A DNA stretch of 64,000 bases, taken from Catellatospora sp. IY07-71 (lineage in GTDB: Bacteria; Actinomycetota; Actinomycetes; Mycobacteriales; Micromonosporaceae). This document shows, piece by piece, positions 1-10,984 of the stretch; position 1 is the first letter of the stretch, and each line of letters starts with the position of its first letter. Position numbers and translations under genes: made by a program. The stretch lies in assembly GCF_018326265.1 (NCBI RefSeq), contig NZ_AP023360.1, positions 4,621,501 through 4,685,500 of the forward strand, in the 5' to 3' direction. The notes below the pieces were generated by a model. The model searched no databases. It had not been told where the DNA came from and worked only from the letters and a program-made list of their open reading frames with translations.

Positions 1-3000
1 GAGCGCGACGGCGACGCCTCCGGGCTGCCCGTGCCGGGGTCGTACCGCGAGCACCTGGCGTGGCTGGCGGCGCAGGACGACGCGGCCGCGGCGGGGGCGT
101 GGCAGGAGGCGCTGGCGGGGCTGGCCGAGCCGACGCTGGTCGGGCCGGCCGACCGCACCCCGGCGCCGGCCGTGCCGCAGCGGGTCGACGAGGTGCTGTC
201 CGAGCAGCTCAGCGAGCGGGTCCGCGCCGTGGCACGGGAGCGCGGGCTGACCCTGAACACGGTGCTGACCACCGCGTGGGGCCTGGCCCTGGGGGCGCTG
301 ACCGGCCGGACCGACGTGGTGTTCGGCATGACCGTCGCGGGGCGGCACGCCGAGGTGGAGCGGGTCGAGGACATCATCGGCCTGTTCCTGAACACGGTCG
401 CCGTGCGGGTCTGCCCCGAGCCTGGTGAGCGGGGCGGCGACCTGCTGCGGCGGGTGCAGGAGCAGCGGCTGGCGCTGATGCCGTACGACCACGTCGGCCT
501 GGGCCGGGTGCAGCGCGACAGCGGGCACGCCACCCTGTTCGACACCCTGTACGTGCTGCAGAACTTCGTGGACGAGGACGCCACCGCCGACCTGCGCGCC
601 CGGCACGGCATCGAGGCCGTGGCCGGGGTGGACGCGACGCACTACCCGCTGACGCTGGTGGTGACCCCGGCGCGGGCGATCCGGATGTGGCTGGACCACC
701 GGCCCGACATCGTGGACGGCGACGCGGCACGGGCCGTGCTGGCGCGGTTCCGGCTGGTGCTGGAGCGGCTGGTGGCCGGGCTGGACGCGCCCGTGCGGGA
801 GCTGGACCTGCTGCTGCCCGGCGAGCGGGCGGCGCAGGACGCCGAGTGGGCGCGCACCGAGCACGACATCGGCGAGCTGACCGTGGCCGACCTGCTGGCC
901 GTGCAGGCGGCCCGTACGCCGGACGAGACCGCCCTGGTCGACGGCGCGCTGCGGCTGACCTACGCCGAGTTCGACGCGCGGATCAACCGGATGGCGCGGC
1001 TGCTGCTGGCCCGCGGCGCGGGCCCGGAGACGGTGGTGGGCCTGGCGCTGCCGCGCACCGCCGACATGGTGGTGGCGCTGTTCGCGGTGCTGCGCACGGG
1101 CGCCGCGTACCTGCCGCTGGAGCTGGACCTGCCCGCCGAGCGGCTCGCCTTCATGATCGAGGACACGGCGCCGATGTGCGTGCTCAGCGTGTCGGCGGTC
1201 GCGGATCGGCTGCCCGCCGGCGCGGACCCGCTGCTGCTGGACGACCCGGTGGTGGCGGCCGAGCTGGCGGCCTACGACGGCGGCGATCTGGCCGACGCCG
1301 AGCGCCCCGGGTTCGCGCCCGGTGTGCCGGGGCGGCTGGCGCACCCGGCGTACCTGATCTTCACGTCGGGCTCGACCGGCCGCCCGAAGGGCGTCGTCAC
1401 GCCGTACCACGGCCTGACGAACATGCAGCTCAACCACCGCGAGGCGATCTTCAACCCGGTGATCGAGGCCGCCGGGGGCCGCCGCCTGCGCATCGCGCAC
1501 ACGGTGTCGTTCGCGTTCGACATGTCCTGGGAGGAGCTGCTCTGGCTCGTCGAGGGCCACGAGGTGCACGTCTGCGACGAGCAGCTGCGCCGTGACGCGC
1601 CCGCGCTGGTGGCCTACTGCGACCGGCACGGCATCGACGTGGTCAACGTGACCCCGACGTACGCCCAGCACCTGATCGAGGAGGGGCTGCTGGCGGACGG
1701 GCCGGGCCGGCACCGGCCGCCGCTGGTGCTGCTCGGCGGCGAGGCGGTGTCCGACGCGGTCTGGGCCGCGCTGCGCGACACCCCCGGCACGCTGGGCTAC
1801 AACCTCTACGGGCCGACCGAGTACACGATCAACACGCTCGGCGGCGGCACCCTGGACAGCGACAGCCCCACCGTGGGCCGCGCCATCTGGAACACCCGGG
1901 CGTACGTGCTGGACGCCCAGCTGCGCGAGGTGCCGCCGGGCGCGCCTGGTGAGCTGTACATCGCCGGCATCGGCCTGGCCCGGGGTTACCACCGGCGGGC
2001 CGGGCTGACCGCCGAGCGCTTCGTCGCCGACCCGTACGGCGCCGCGGGCGACCGCATGTACCGCACCGGCGACCTGGTCCGCCGCCGTCCCGACGGCAAT
2101 CTGGACTTCCTCGGCCGCACCGACGACCAGGTGAAGATCCGTGGTTACCGGGTCGAGCTGGGGGAGATCGAGTCGGCGCTGGGCGCCCACCCGGCCGTCA
2201 CGCACGCCGCGGTGATCGTGGACGCCTCCGGCGACGGCGCGAAGCGGCTGGCCGGGTACGTGGTCCGCGGTCCGGGCTGGTCCGGCGCCGACGACGACGT
2301 GCTGCGCGGGCTGCGGGCGCACCTCAAGCGCACGCTGCCCGACTACATGGTGCCCGCCGCGCTGACGGCCGTGGACCGGCTGCCGCTGACCGTCAACGGC
2401 AAGCTCGACGTACGCGCCCTGCCGAAGGCCACCGTGCTCACCGGCGCGGCGCACCGGCCCCCGGCCACCGCCGCCGAGCGCACGCTGTGCGAGCTGTTCG
2501 CGCAGCTGCTGGGTCTGCCCGCGGTCGGCGTGGACGACGGCTTCTTCGACCTGGGCGGCCACTCGCTGCTGGCGATCCGCCTGGTCAGCCGGGCCCGCAC
2601 GGCGCTCGGCGCGCAGCTGTCCATCCGCGACCTGTTCGAGGCGCCGACCGTGGCGCAGCTCGCGGCCCGGATCAGCCCGGAAGCAGCGGCGTCGCCGCGT
2701 GCGGCGCTGACGGCCCGGCCGCGGGAGGGCGCGCTGCCGCTGTCGGCCGCGCAGCAGCGGCTGTGGCTGCTCGATCAGCTCAGCGGCCCGTCGGCGGCGT
2801 ACAACTTCCCGCTGGTGCTGCGCCTGCACGGCCCGCTGGACCGGGCCGCCCTGCACGACGCGCTGCACGACGTGGTGTCCCGCCACGAGTCGCTGCGCAC
2901 CGTGTTCACGGCGGTCGAGGGCGAGCCGTCGCAGCGGATCCTTCCGGTGCACGAGGCGCGGCCGGTGCTGGAGGTGACCGGCGGAGACGTCGCCCGGCTC

Positions 3001-6000
3001 GTCGCCGAGGCCGTGGCGCGACCGTTCGACCTCGCCGCCGAGCTGCCGGTACGCGGCACGCTGATCGAGGCCGGAGCCCGGGAGCACGTGCTGGTGGTGC
3101 TGCTGCACCACATCGCGACCGACGAGTGGTCGGACGGGCCGTTCCTGCACGACCTCGGTACGGCGTACGCGGCCCGGACCCGGGGGAGCGCACCGGACTG
3201 GGCGCCGCTGCCGGTGCAGTACGCCGACTACACGCTGTGGCAGCGGGAGCTGCTCGGCGATCCGTCCGACCCGGACGCCCTCGCCGCGAGGCAGCTCGCC
3301 TACTGGCGGCAGACGCTGGCCGGGGCGCCGGAGGAGCTGATCCTGCCCGCCGACCGGCCCCGTCCGGCCGAGCCGGACGCGCGCGGCGGCTCGGTGTCGC
3401 TGAGCCTGCCCGCCGCGACCGCGGCCCGGCTTCGTGAGCTGGCCAATCGCTGCGGCGCGAGCATGTTCATGGTCGCCCACGCGCTGTCGGCGGCGCTGCT
3501 GCACCGCCTGGGCGCGGGCGACGACCTGCCGCTGGGCGCGCCGATCGCCGGGCGCGGTGAGGAGGGCCTCGACGACCTGGTCGGCTTCTTCGTCAACACG
3601 CTGGTGCTGCGCACCGACCTGTCCGGGTCGCCGTCGTTCACCGAGCTGCTGGCCCGGGTGCGGGAGACCGACCTGGCCGCGTTCGCCCACGCGGACGTGC
3701 CGTTCGACGCGGTGGTCGAGGCGGTGAACCCGCCCCGCCTGCCGGGCCGCAACCCGCTGTTCCAGGTCATGGTGGTGCACCGCAACCACGTGGACGAGTG
3801 GTCCGGGCTGGCCGGGCTGCGCTGCGCGGACGAGCCGCTGGACGTCACCACGGCCCGGTTCGACCTGGTGGTCGAGCTGCTGGACGGCCCGGCAGGCGAG
3901 CTGGACTGCCTGCTGACCTACCGCGCGGCCATGTTCGACCACGCGACCGTCGAGCTGCTGGGCCGGCGTCTGGTCACGCTGGCCGGGCAGGTGGGGGCGG
4001 GTCCGGACCGGCCGCTGGCCGAGCTGGAGCTGCTCGTCGACGGCGAGCGGGAGCGGGTGCTGCGGGGCTTCAACGACACCGCGCGCCGGGTCGCCGAGCT
4101 GACCCTGCCCGAGGCGTTCGCCCTCCGGGTCGCGCGGGCTCCCGAGGCGGTGGCGGTGATCGACGGCGAGCGCGAGGTCTCCTACGTGGAGCTGGCCGCG
4201 CGCGCCGGCCGTCTCGCGCGGGTGCTGTCCGCCAGGGGGGTACGCCCCGAGAGCGTCGTCGGGGTCGCGGTGCCCCGCTCGCTGGAGACGATCGTCGCCG
4301 TGCTCGCGGTCAACCGCCTGGGGGCGGCGTTCCTGCCGCTGGACCTCAACCACCCGGCGGACCGGCTCGCGTACATGACCGAGGACTCGGCGGCGGCGCT
4401 GGTGCTGACCACGGGCAAGGCGCGCGGGCTGCTGCCGGAGACGGCCGCGCCGGTGCTGGTGCTCGACGAGATCGACGACGCGACGCCGGTGCGGCCGGTG
4501 CTGCCGCCGCCGTCCGGGCTGGACCACGCGGCGTACGTCATCTACACCTCCGGCTCGACCGGCCGCCCGAAGGGCGTCACCGTGTCCCACGAGGGCATCG
4601 GCAGCCTGGTCGAGACCGCCGTGGACCCGATGGGGGTGACCTCTGACAGCCGGGTGCTGCAGTTCGCCTCGATCGGCTTCGACGTGTTCGCGTTCGAGGT
4701 GTCGATGGCGCTGTGCACCGGTGCGGCGCTGGTCGTCACCCCGGACGAGGCCCGCGTGCCCGGCCCGGCCCTGTCCGAGCTGCTGTACGCCAACGGCGTC
4801 ACGCACGCGATCCTGCCGCCGTCGCTGGTGTCCATCCTGCCGCCCGACGCCGACCTGCCCGAGGGGCTGTGCGTGCTGGTCGGCACCGAGACCGTGCCGC
4901 CCGGCCTGATCCAGCGCTGGGCGGGGCACCTGAAGCTGTTCGCCGCGTACGGCCTCACCGAGGCGACGGTCAACTCGACGCTGTGGCGGGCCGTGCCCGA
5001 GTGGGACGCACCGGTGCCGATCGGCCGCCCCGACCCGAACACGCTCGCGTACATCCTGGACGAGCGGCTGCGCCCCGTGCCGGTCGGCGTCGTCGGCGAG
5101 CTGTACGTCGGCGGTCGCGGCCTGGCCCGCGGCTACCTCGGCAAGCCGGGCATGTCCGCGTCGCGCTTCGTGGCCGACCCGTTCGCCGGGCCGGGCGCGC
5201 GCATGTACCGCACCGGCGACCGGGCCCGCTGGCAGGCCGACGGCACGATCGACTTCCTGGGCCGGTCCGACGACCAGGTGAAGATCCGCGGGTTCCGGAT
5301 CGAGCCGGGCGAGATCGAGGCGGTGCTCGCCGGGCACCCCTCGGTGCGCCAGGCCGCGGTGGTGGCCGACCGCTCCGGCGACACGACCAGGCTGGTGGCG
5401 TACGTGTCCCCGGCCGGCCCCGCCGACCCGGCGGTGCTGCGCGCCCACGTCGCCTCGACGCTGCCCGAGTACATGGTGCCGTCGCTGGTGGTGGTGCTGG
5501 ACGGCCCGCTGCCGGTGAACCCGAACGGCAAGGTGGACCGCAAGGCCCTGCCCGCGCCGGACTGGGGTTCGCTGGCCGGCGACGCCCGGCCCGCGACCGC
5601 CCGCGAGCACCAGCTCGCCGCGCTGTTCGCCGAGGTGCTGGGCCTGCCGCAGGTGGGCGTGCACGACAGCTTCTTCGCCCTGGGCGGCCACTCGATGGCG
5701 TCGATGCGCCTGATCGGCCGGATCCGCACCGCGCTGGGCGCGCAGCTGGCCGTCCGCGACGTCTTCGACGCCCCGACCGTCGCCGAGCTGGCGCAGCGCC
5801 TCGACCACGCGGCCGACGCCGACCGCCCGGCGCTGGTACGAGACGAGGCGGGAACGCCTGCCGAACGGCTCGCGCCGGTGCAGCTGCACCCGTGGCGGCT
5901 GCACCGGGAGGTGGCCGCGCCGGGCTGGGACATCGCGTTCGCGGTGCCCGCGTCCGGGCTGGACGTGGTCGCGCTCGACGCGGCGCTGCGCGACGTGGTG

Positions 6001-7197
6001 ACGCGGCACCAGCCGCTGCACACCGTGCCCGGTGCCGACGGCGTGCCGCGCCCCGCGCTGCCGGAACGGGTGCTGGAGCCGGTCGCCGACGACGGCACCC
6101 CGCTCGCGGCGCGGCTGGATGCGCTGGCCCGGGAGACCGTCGACCTGACCGAGCGGGCGCCGCTGCGGGCGCGGCTGGTCATCGGCGCGGACGAGCACGG
6201 CGTGCCGGACCGGGCGCTGCTGCTCACCGCGCACCACCTGGCCGTGGACGAGTGGTCCGTGGTGCCGCTGCTGCGCGACCTGGCCACGGCGTACGGCGCC
6301 CGGCTGCGGGGTGCCGCCCCGGACTGGGCGCCGCTGCCGGTGAGCTACGCCGACTACACGCGCTGGGCGTACGCGCTGCTCGGCGATCCGGCCGACGCCG
6401 GCAGCCGGCACGCGCGGCAGCTGGGGTACTGGCGCACCACGCTGGCGGGCATGCCGGAGCTGGACCTGCCCGCGGACCGGCCGCGCGGCGGGGAGGTGTC
6501 GCGGCGCGGGGAGACGGTCGAGTTCCTGTTCGACGCGGCGCTGCACCGCAGCATCGACGAGCTGGCCCGGCGCAGCGGCACCAGCATGTTCATGGTGGTG
6601 CAGGCGGCGTTCGCGGCGCTGCTCACCGGCTACGGCTGCGGCACCGACCTGCCGATCGGCAGCCTCGCCGCCGGGCGGACCGAGGAGGCGCTGGCCGACC
6701 TGGCCGGATGCTTCTACAACACGGTGGTGCTGCGCACCGACACGTCCGGGGATCCGCCGTTCACGCGGCTGCTGGGGCGGGTGCGGGCGGCCGACCTGGC
6801 GGCGCTCGACCACCAGGACGTGCCGTTCGCGGCGGTGTGGGACGCGGCCGGTCCGATCAGGGACGGGCTGCGGGTCATGGTGGTGCACCACGAGGAGGCC
6901 CGGCTGGGCGACGAGGCGCTGCGCTTCAGCCAGATCCCGACCGGCACGGTCCGGGCCGAGCTGACCGTCAGCTTCTACGAACCCGCCGGGGACAACCCGG
7001 TGCACGTGGAGCTGGAGTACGCCACGGCCCGCTTCGACCGGCCGACCGCCGAGCGGATGGCGGGCGACCTGGTGCGGCTGCTCACCGCTGCGGTGGCCGA
7101 CCCGACCCGCACCCTGTCCGAGCTGTACACCCCGGCCCCGGCCGGGCTGGAGATCCCGCCGGGCACGCCCGGCACCGAGAAGGAGACGCACCGATGA
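1..7197 (+). CDS. Nonribosomal peptide synthetase, C-terminal part (C-A-T-C-A-T-C), 5' end outside window
   Basis: The frame is open from base 1, so the gene is truncated by the window edge. Residues counted from base 1: C-terminal half of a condensation domain (1-275); adenylation domain 1 (about 285-800, core SGSTGRPKG near 455); carrier domain 1 (DLGGHSL, near 852); complete C domain (about 900-1330, HHIATDE near 1036); adenylation domain 2 (about 1355-1850); carrier 2 (ALGGHSM, near 1894); terminal C-type domain (about 1945-2380, HHLAVDE near 2078). No thioesterase follows. Both C active sites read HHxxxDE instead of HHxxxDG. Aligning A1 by hand to GrsA gives pocket residues D-M-E-N-L-G-L-I-N-K, which I recall as the formyl-hydroxy-ornithine code of coelichelin synthetase. 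A2 gives roughly D-V-F-I-V-V-A-V-N-K, which I cannot assign. A terminal C domain without TE fits cyclising release, as in diketopiperazine hydroxamate siderophores (inference). Stop overlaps the mbtH start by ATGA. Confidence 0.95.
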   Translation, partial: ERDGDASGLPVPGSYREHLAWLAAQDDAAAAGAWQEALAGLAEPTLVGPADRTPAPAVPQRVDEVLSEQLSERVRAVARERGLTLNTVLTTAWGLALGALTGRTDVVFGMTVAGRHAEVERVEDIIGLFLNTVAVRVCPEPGERGGDLLRRVQEQRLALMPYDHVGLGRVQRDSGHATLFDTLYVLQNFVDEDATADLRARHGIEAVAGVDATHYPLTLVVTPARAIRMWLDHRPDIVDGDAARAVLARFRLVLERLVAGLDAPVRELDLLLPGERAAQDAEWARTEHDIGELTVADLLAVQAARTPDETALVDGALRLTYAEFDARINRMARLLLARGAGPETVVGLALPRTADMVVALFAVLRTGAAYLPLELDLPAERLAFMIEDTAPMCVLSVSAVADRLPAGADPLLLDDPVVAAELAAYDGGDLADAERPGFAPGVPGRLAHPAYLIFTSGSTGRPKGVVTPYHGLTNMQLNHREAIFNPVIEAAGGRRLRIAHTVSFAFDMSWEELLWLVEGHEVHVCDEQLRRDAPALVAYCDRHGIDVVNVTPTYAQHLIEEGLLADGPGRHRPPLVLLGGEAVSDAVWAALRDTPGTLGYNLYGPTEYTINTLGGGTLDSDSPTVGRAIWNTRAYVLDAQLREVPPGAPGELYIAGIGLARGYHRRAGLTAERFVADPYGAAGDRMYRTGDLVRRRPDGNLDFLGRTDDQVKIRGYRVELGEIESALGAHPAVTHAAVIVDASGDGAKRLAGYVVRGPGWSGADDDVLRGLRAHLKRTLPDYMVPAALTAVDRLPLTVNGKLDVRALPKATVLTGAAHRPPATAAERTLCELFAQLLGLPAVGVDDGFFDLGGHSLLAIRLVSRARTALGAQLSIRDLFEAPTVAQLAARISPEAAASPRAALTARPREGALPLSAAQQRLWLLDQLSGPSAAYNFPLVLRLHGPLDRAALHDALHDVVSRHESLRTVFTAVEGEPSQRILPVHEARPVLEVTGGDVARLVAEAVARPFDLAAELPVRGTLIEAGAREHVLVVLLHHIATDEWSDGPFLHDLGTAYAARTRGSAPDWAPLPVQYADYTLWQRELLGDPSDPDALAARQLAYWRQTLAGAPEELILPADRPRPAEPDARGGSVSLSLPAATAARLRELANRCGASMFMVAHALSAALLHRLGAGDDLPLGAPIAGRGEEGLDDLVGFFVNTLVLRTDLSGSPSFTELLARVRETDLAAFAHADVPFDAVVEAVNPPRLPGRNPLFQVMVVHRNHVDEWSGLAGLRCADEPLDVTTARFDLVVELLDGPAGELDCLLTYRAAMFDHATVELLGRRLVTLAGQVGAGPDRPLAELELLVDGERERVLRGFNDTARRVAELTLPEAFALRVARAPEAVAVIDGEREVSYVELAARAGRLARVLSARGVRPESVVGVAVPRSLETIVAVLAVNRLGAAFLPLDLNHPADRLAYMTEDSAAALVLTTGKARGLLPETAAPVLVLDEIDDATPVRPVLPPPSGLDHAAYVIYTSGSTGRPKGVTVSHEGIGSLVETAVDPMGVTSDSRVLQFASIGFDVFAFEVSMALCTGAALVVTPDEARVPGPALSELLYANGVTHAILPPSLVSILPPDADLPEGLCVLVGTETVPPGLIQRWAGHLKLFAAYGLTEATVNSTLWRAVPEWDAPVPIGRPDPNTLAYILDERLRPVPVGVVGELYVGGRGLARGYLGKPGMSASRFVADPFAGPGARMYRTGDRARWQADGTIDFLGRSDDQVKIRGFRIEPGEIEAVLAGHPSVRQAAVVADRSGDTTRLVAYVSPAGPADPAVLRAHVASTLPEYMVPSLVVVLDGPLPVNPNGKVDRKALPAPDWGSLAGDARPATAREHQLAALFAEVLGLPQVGVHDSFFALGGHSMASMRLIGRIRTALGAQLAVRDVFDAPTVAELAQRLDHAADADRPALVRDEAGTPAERLAPVQLHPWRLHREVAAPGWDIAFAVPASGLDVVALDAALRDVVTRHQPLHTVPGADGVPRPALPERVLEPVADDGTPLAARLDALARETVDLTERAPLRARLVIGADEHGVPDRALLLTAHHLAVDEWSVVPLLRDLATAYGARLRGAAPDWAPLPVSYADYTRWAYALLGDPADAGSRHARQLGYWRTTLAGMPELDLPADRPRGGEVSRRGETVEFLFDAALHRSIDELARRSGTSMFMVVQAAFAALLTGYGCGTDLPIGSLAAGRTEEALADLAGCFYNTVVLRTDTSGDPPFTRLLGRVRAADLAALDHQDVPFAAVWDAAGPIRDGLRVMVVHHEEARLGDEALRFSQIPTGTVRAELTVSFYEPAGDNPVHVELEYATARFDRPTAERMAGDLVRLLTAAVADPTRTLSELYTPAPAGLEIPPGTPGTEKETHR

Positions 7198-7409
7198 CCA
7201 ACCCGTTCGAAGACGCCGACGGCCGCTACCTGGTGCTCGTCAACGACGAGGACCAGCACTCGCTGTGGCCCGCGTTCGCGGCCGTCCCGGCGGGCTGGCG
7301 CACCGTGTTCGGCGAGGACACCCGCGACGCCTGCCTGGCCTACGTCGAGGCCAACTGGACCGACCTGCGCCCACGCACCCTGCGCGAGCGCATGGACGCG
7401 ACGGCCTGA
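7194..7409 (+). CDS. MbtH-like NRPS accessory protein
   Basis: This 71-residue protein matches the MbtH family in length and signature: [19 protein letters not shown] near the N-terminus, then HSLWP, then the W-T-D-L-R-P segment near the C-terminus. MbtH-like proteins bind NRPS adenylation domains and are often needed for their folding or activity. The start codon overlaps the NRPS stop (ATGA), so the two are translationally coupled, which ties this copy to the upstream synthetase. It is too short to be a stand-alone enzyme. An inverted repeat begins 36 nt after its stop and may end the transcript. Confidence 0.95.
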   Translation: MTNPFEDADGRYLVLVNDEDQHSLWPAFAAVPAGWRTVFGEDTRDACLAYVEANWTDLRPRTLRERMDATA

Positions 7410-7444
7410 TCGGAGCCCCCGTCGGCTGAGTCTCGGGTCGGCCC

Positions 7445-7513
7445 GGAAGATCGCGATCTCTTGTCGAAACACTGTGCTGACCTGCACTTTCTGACACGAG
7501 ACGCCGATCTTCC
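7445..7513. repeat. Inverted repeat family, copy 1 (3' of mbtH)
   Basis: The left arm starts GGAAGATCGCGATCTC and the right arm, read in reverse complement, starts GGAAGATCGGCGTCTC. About 21 bp pair with four mismatches, continuing into TGTC and GAAA before a loop of about 19 nt. The other copies are at 29283-29344, 31319-31379 and 42490-42555. It lies 36 nt beyond the mbtH stop and before the start of the next gene at 7610. There is no T-tract, so it would be a stem-only terminator or a dispersed element. Confidence 0.8.
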
Positions 7514-7609
7514 GTGGCCGGAGGCCCGACGGGGGCGGTGGGGTGCGGGGCGGTGCGGTGGGTGAGCTCTGCGGCACAATGTCGCTCGCCGACTCGGGAA
7601 CGGGGAGTG

Positions 7610-8578
7610 ATGCTGGAGTCCGTCGGGCTGACACCGCAGGCCGAGCGCGTCTACGCCGCCATGATCAGGCTTCCGGGGGCCGGCGTCGCAGCGGTGGCCG
7701 ATGAGCTGGAGCTGCCCGCCGCCGAAGTGCGGGACGCCCTACGGCTCCTGGCCGAGCGGGCGCTCGTCGTCCCGGCGGGCGAGGGCGGGTGGCGCGCGGT
7801 GGGTCCCCAGGCGGCGCTCGGCGCGCTGCTCGCCGAGCAGGAGGCGGAGCTGGCCGCCCGCCGCGAGCGGCTGGAGGCCGTCCGGGCCTGGGCCGTGGCG
7901 CTGGAGGCCGAGCACGATCTGAGCCGTCCCCGCGACGAGCTGGTCCGGCTGCTGGGCACGGCCGCCGTGCGGGAACGGCTCACCGCGGCGGCGGACGGGG
8001 TGCGGCAGGAATGCCTGAGCTTCACCGTCGACCGCGAGATGAGCCCCGAGGCGCTCGCAGCCGCCAAGGTCAACAATCGGCAGGCGATGTCCCGCGGTGT
8101 CCGCATGCGCAACGTCTACCAGGAGACCGTCCGCCATGATCCGGACAACCTGGCGTTCGCCAGGTGGATGGCGGCGCACGGTGGGCACAGCCGTACCGTG
8201 CCGCTGGTGCCGTTCCGGATGGTGATCATCGACCGGGCGGTCGCGTTCCTCGCGGTCAACCCGGCGGACTCCCGTGAGGGCGCCCTGGAGATCCGCAGCC
8301 CGGCCGTGGTCAACGCGCTGTGCGTGCTGTTCGAGCAGGTGTGGGAGAGCGGGACCCCGTTCGGCGAGCCGCCGAAGGTGGCCGAGGACGGCCTGAGCGC
8401 GCAGGACCAGGCGCTGCTGCGGCTGCTGGACGCCGGGCACACGGACGAGTCGGCGGGGCGCAAGCTCGGGTTGTCCGCGCGTACCGTGCGGCGGGTCATC
8501 GCCGAGCTCACCGACCGGATGGACGTGGAGAGCCGGTTCCAGGCCGGGGCGGAGGCGGTCCGGCGCGGCTGGCTCTAG
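7610..8578 (+). CDS. TrmB/LuxR-like helix-turn-helix transcriptional regulator
   Basis: This is a 322-residue protein. Residues 1-70 look like a TrmB-type winged helix (LTPQAERVYAAMIRLPG, then a wing around VVPAGEGGWRAV). A charged helical stretch follows (LLAEQEAELAARRERLEAVR). The last 60 residues resemble a LuxR/GerE DNA-binding domain (AGRKLGLSARTVRRVIAEL). The middle domain probably senses a ligand but I do not recognise it. Actinomycetes carry many regulators of this two-HTH architecture beside biosynthetic genes. Control of the upstream NRPS is possible, but the hairpin at 7445-7513 separates them. ATG 7610 lies only 2 nt after GGGGAG; GTG 7607 is an alternative. The 3' end overlaps the convergent next gene by 4 nt. 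Confidence 0.85.
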   Translation: MLESVGLTPQAERVYAAMIRLPGAGVAAVADELELPAAEVRDALRLLAERALVVPAGEGGWRAVGPQAALGALLAEQEAELAARRERLEAVRAWAVALEAEHDLSRPRDELVRLLGTAAVRERLTAAADGVRQECLSFTVDREMSPEALAAAKVNNRQAMSRGVRMRNVYQETVRHDPDNLAFARWMAAHGGHSRTVPLVPFRMVIIDRAVAFLAVNPADSREGALEIRSPAVVNALCVLFEQVWESGTPFGEPPKVAEDGLSAQDQALLRLLDAGHTDESAGRKLGLSARTVRRVIAELTDRMDVESRFQAGAEAVRRGWL

Positions 8579-9120
8579 GCGTGCACCCGGCGGCGCGCGA
8601 CGAGCACCGCGGTGAAGCCGCCCACGATCACCAGCGCGGCGCCGGACAGCCAGATCAGCGGTCCGATGCGGCGCTCCGACACGGGTTCCACCAGGACCGG
8701 GTCGCCCACGCAGGACACGTCGACGTTGCGCCGGAACCGGTTGCTCAGTTTCGAGGTGAGGACGTAGCGGACCCCGTCGACGGTCACCGCACGCGGGATC
8801 ACGTAGAGCGCGGCCGAGCCCCGGCCGAAGTCGCCGAAGCCGAGACCGGTCGCCTCGCCGCGCTCCGGCTCGATGCGGCAGTCCGAGCCGCGTCGCGAAG
8901 AGTCGTGACGCTGGTAGACCGAGTAGGTGACACCCGGCGTCATCTCGAACGACACCACGTCGGCCGGGCCGGCCAGCGGCCGTGCTTCGCGGGTCAGCGA
9001 CAGCGGGGCGTACGCCTGCCAGATCAGCCAGATGAAACCGGTGATCGCGAGCAGGCCCGCGGGCAGCGCGTACCACCAGGCGGAGGCGCGGCGGCGCGCC
9101 ACGGTGATCCCCACCGACAC
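8575..9120 (-). CDS. Two-TM membrane protein of unknown function
   Basis: This is a 181-residue protein. A hydrophobic segment at about 14-36 (WWYALPAGLLAITGFIWLIW) is followed by a beta-rich extracytoplasmic stretch of about 110 residues containing two cysteines (SDC, VSC). A second segment lies at about 153-175 (GPLIWLSGAALVIVGGF) before a short basic tail. This predicts an integral membrane protein with a small external domain. I do not recognise a named family. The GTG start at 9120 has a good ribosome binding site (GGGAG, 6-nt spacing). It converges on the TrmB-like regulator and is divergent from the lipoprotein gene at 9305 across about 180 nt in which I see no clear site. Confidence 0.7.
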   Translation of the reverse strand: MSVGITVARRRASAWWYALPAGLLAITGFIWLIWQAYAPLSLTREARPLAGPADVVSFEMTPGVTYSVYQRHDSSRRGSDCRIEPERGEATGLGFGDFGRGSAALYVIPRAVTVDGVRYVLTSKLSNRFRRNVDVSCVGDPVLVEPVSERRIGPLIWLSGAALVIVGGFTAVLVARRRVHA

Positions 9121-9304
9121 GACGATCTCCCTTCCGAGAACGGCTGGGGTGAAGTCTGCGCAATAGGCGGCGGTGCGTCAGCGGTCCGGGGGCGTCCGGA
9201 AGCGGCCAGGCCGGTTGCGGCCGACCGCGGGGCCGTGACCGGACCCGGATGATCGTGCCACAGTGCGTACGGCTCCGATGACGACTCAGAAAGGGGTACG
9301 GCCC

Positions 9305-9739
9305 ATGCCGATCGATCGCCGCCACATGCTGGCCGGGGTGATCGCCGCCGCGTTGGCGCTCGGCTGCGGCTTCCCGGCCGACGACGGGCCGACCGACGAG
9401 GAGATCCTGGCCGCCGGGACCGCCGAGCTCGACGCCGTGAAGCTGCCCGAGCACGAATGGGCGCAGCACGCCCGCTACGCCAAGCGCGACAAGACGAGAC
9501 TGGTGTGGAAGCGCTGGTACACCGTGCCGCTCACCCGGGAGGAGACGGTGCGCCTCGTCGACCGGATGTTCACCGAGGCCGGGTGGGTCCGCGGCGACGA
9601 CTGCCTGAGTTCGGACGGCGAGAAGTGCTTCAACTATGACAAACCCGGCTACCACGTGTTTCCCAGCATCACGGACCGGGTCTGCGCCGACGGTGGCGCC
9701 GGTTGCACGGATTTGCAGATAAACATGCGTCGGCGCTGA
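9305..9739 (+). CDS. Putative lipoprotein, hypothetical
   Basis: This is a 144-residue protein with an N-terminal RR pair, a hydrophobic core (MLAGVIAAALALGC) and a lipobox-like L-A-L-G-C with Cys about residue 20, so it is predicted to be exported and lipid-anchored. The mature part is acidic at first (DDGPTDEE) and has four later Cys (DDC, KCF, VCADGGAGC) that could form two disulfides. ATG 9305 is chosen because AAAGGGG lies 8-9 nt upstream and because the next residues make the signal sequence; an upstream in-frame start at 9263 would add 14 residues. No family recognised. Its transcript likely ends in the hairpin at 9744-9784. Confidence 0.7.
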   Translation: MPIDRRHMLAGVIAAALALGCGFPADDGPTDEEILAAGTAELDAVKLPEHEWAQHARYAKRDKTRLVWKRWYTVPLTREETVRLVDRMFTEAGWVRGDDCLSSDGEKCFNYDKPGYHVFPSITDRVCADGGAGCTDLQINMRRR

Positions 9740-9743
9740 GCCG

Positions 9744-9784
9744 CCGGGGGACGGGAGCGCCACGGGGGCGCTCCCGTCCCCCGG
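9744..9784. terminator. Perfect 18-bp hairpin between convergent genes
   Basis: The left arm CCGGGGGACGGGAGCGCC (9744-9761) and right arm GGCGCTCCCGTCCCCCGG (9767-9784) pair perfectly around a 5-nt loop. It begins 4 nt after the lipoprotein stop and ends 1 nt before the araC-type stop, so it can serve both strands as a terminator. There is no T-tract, as is common in high-GC actinomycetes. Confidence 0.85.
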
Positions 9785-9785
9785 T

Positions 9786-10814
9786 TCAGCTGGCGGCTGG
9801 GGCGGCGGGGGACAGGTCGGAGCGGCGGCGGCGCCAGCCGCTGGGGCTGTCGCCGAACTGGAGGCGGAACCAGCGTGAGAACGCGCTCGGCGCGGCGAAG
9901 CCGAGCAGCTCGGAGATCTCGGTGAGCCGGTAGCGGTCGTTCGACAGGTAGCGCTCGGCCAGCCCGGCGCGGGTGCCGTCCACGATGGACGTGAACGTCT
10001 CGCCGGCGGCGGCCAGGTGGCGGTGCAGGGTGCGGCGGTCCACGCCCATGGCGCGGGCCACCTCGTCGGCGGCGCACCGGCCGGTCGGCAGCAGCACCTC
10101 GACCATCTCCCGCACCCGGTCGGCGGTGGACGCGCCCCGCGGCGCCGCCAGCGTCCGGAGCAGCTCGGGCGTGTTCGCGCGGGCGGCCGGGTCGGCGGCC
10201 GGGTTCGGCGCGTCGAGGTCTCGGGAGTAGATGACCAGGCCGCTGAACCCGTGCCCGAACTGCAGGCGACCGCCGAGCAGCCGGGTGTGCGTGTCGAGGA
10301 CGGCGGGCGCCGGGTGGGCGAAGCACACCGCCAGCGGCTGCCACTGCGCGCCGAGGAACTGGCGCAGGATGGCGTACAGCACCGCGACGGCGAGCTCCTC
10401 CGCCTGGCGGGAGGGCGCGGGCTCGCCGAACTCGAACCAGGTGCGGATGGTGGCCAGGCCGTTGGCCTCGGTCAGCCGGATGCGGATGGCCTCGTTGTAG
10501 CTGTGCTCGTAGCGGACCAGCAGGTCGAGGCCGCTGCGCAGGGTGGGCTCGGCGCGCAACACCAGGCTGAGCGGCCCGATGGTCGAGGCGCGCCGGTATT
10601 CGGCCAGGCGCAGGCCGAAGTCGTCATGGCCGGACTCGCGGGCGGACAGCTCGAGCAGCCGGGCGACCCGTCCGGCGGGCACCCACTTGTCGGGCTGGGC
10701 CAGGTCCATCACGTCCAGGCCGACGCCGTGCATCAGGTCGGCCGGGTCCAGGCCGAGCGACTGGGACAGCTCCAGATAACCGCTCAGCGACGCATAGCGG
10801 AGAGAAGGGCCCAA
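9786..10814 (-). CDS. AraC-family transcriptional regulator
   Basis: This is a 342-residue protein. The N-terminal 200 residues resemble the AraC_N (arabinose-binding-type) domain of OruR-like regulators (LELSQSLGLDP, GPLSLVLRAEPTLRSGLDLL, HPAPAVLDTHTRLLGGRLQF). The C-terminal 100 residues hold two HTH units: AADEVARAMGVDRRTLHRHL and LTEISELLGFAAPSAFSRWF. The last is the diagnostic second helix of AraC/XylS proteins. It is divergently transcribed from the catabolic operon that starts at 10985, across 170 nt, so it is the likely substrate-responsive regulator of that operon. The inducer is unknown. Confidence 0.92.
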   Translation of the reverse strand: MGPSLRYASLSGYLELSQSLGLDPADLMHGVGLDVMDLAQPDKWVPAGRVARLLELSARESGHDDFGLRLAEYRRASTIGPLSLVLRAEPTLRSGLDLLVRYEHSYNEAIRIRLTEANGLATIRTWFEFGEPAPSRQAEELAVAVLYAILRQFLGAQWQPLAVCFAHPAPAVLDTHTRLLGGRLQFGHGFSGLVIYSRDLDAPNPAADPAARANTPELLRTLAAPRGASTADRVREMVEVLLPTGRCAADEVARAMGVDRRTLHRHLAAAGETFTSIVDGTRAGLAERYLSNDRYRLTEISELLGFAAPSAFSRWFRLQFGDSPSGWRRRRSDLSPAAPAAS

Positions 10815-10854
10815 AACCGGCTCCCGATTGTCCCGTAGGGGTAAGAAAGCTGTC

Positions 10855-10874
10855 CCACGATGTATAGCATGTGG
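10855..10874. promoter_or_regulatory. Imperfect palindrome in araC-type/operon divergent region
   Basis: CCACGATG (10855-10862) and CATGTGG (10868-10874) form an interrupted palindrome around TATAG. It is AT-richer than its surroundings and lies 41 nt from the regulator start and 110 nt from the oxidoreductase start. The 170-nt divergent region 10815-10984 holds no gene. An operator role is inference from position only. Confidence 0.35.
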
Positions 10875-10984
10875 CCCCGCTCACGCCTACTGTTGCGGCC
10901 ATCACAGCAGGTAGGCCGGGCGGCACAGGGCGCTCGGCAAGGCATCGGGGCCTTGACCGGCCCCCGACCCTCCGGGAGTCGATC

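Noticed and set aside
4080-5560. Substrate prediction for the second adenylation domain
   Set aside because: The hand-extracted code (about D-V-F-I-V-V-A-V-N-K) does not match a specificity I can name with confidence, so no substrate is claimed.
4713-7409. Long plus-strand frame across the NRPS 3' half into mbtH
   Set aside because: It is Arg/Gly/Ala-rich with no domains and overlaps the NRPS in another frame. Only its end (from 7194) is real, as MbtH.
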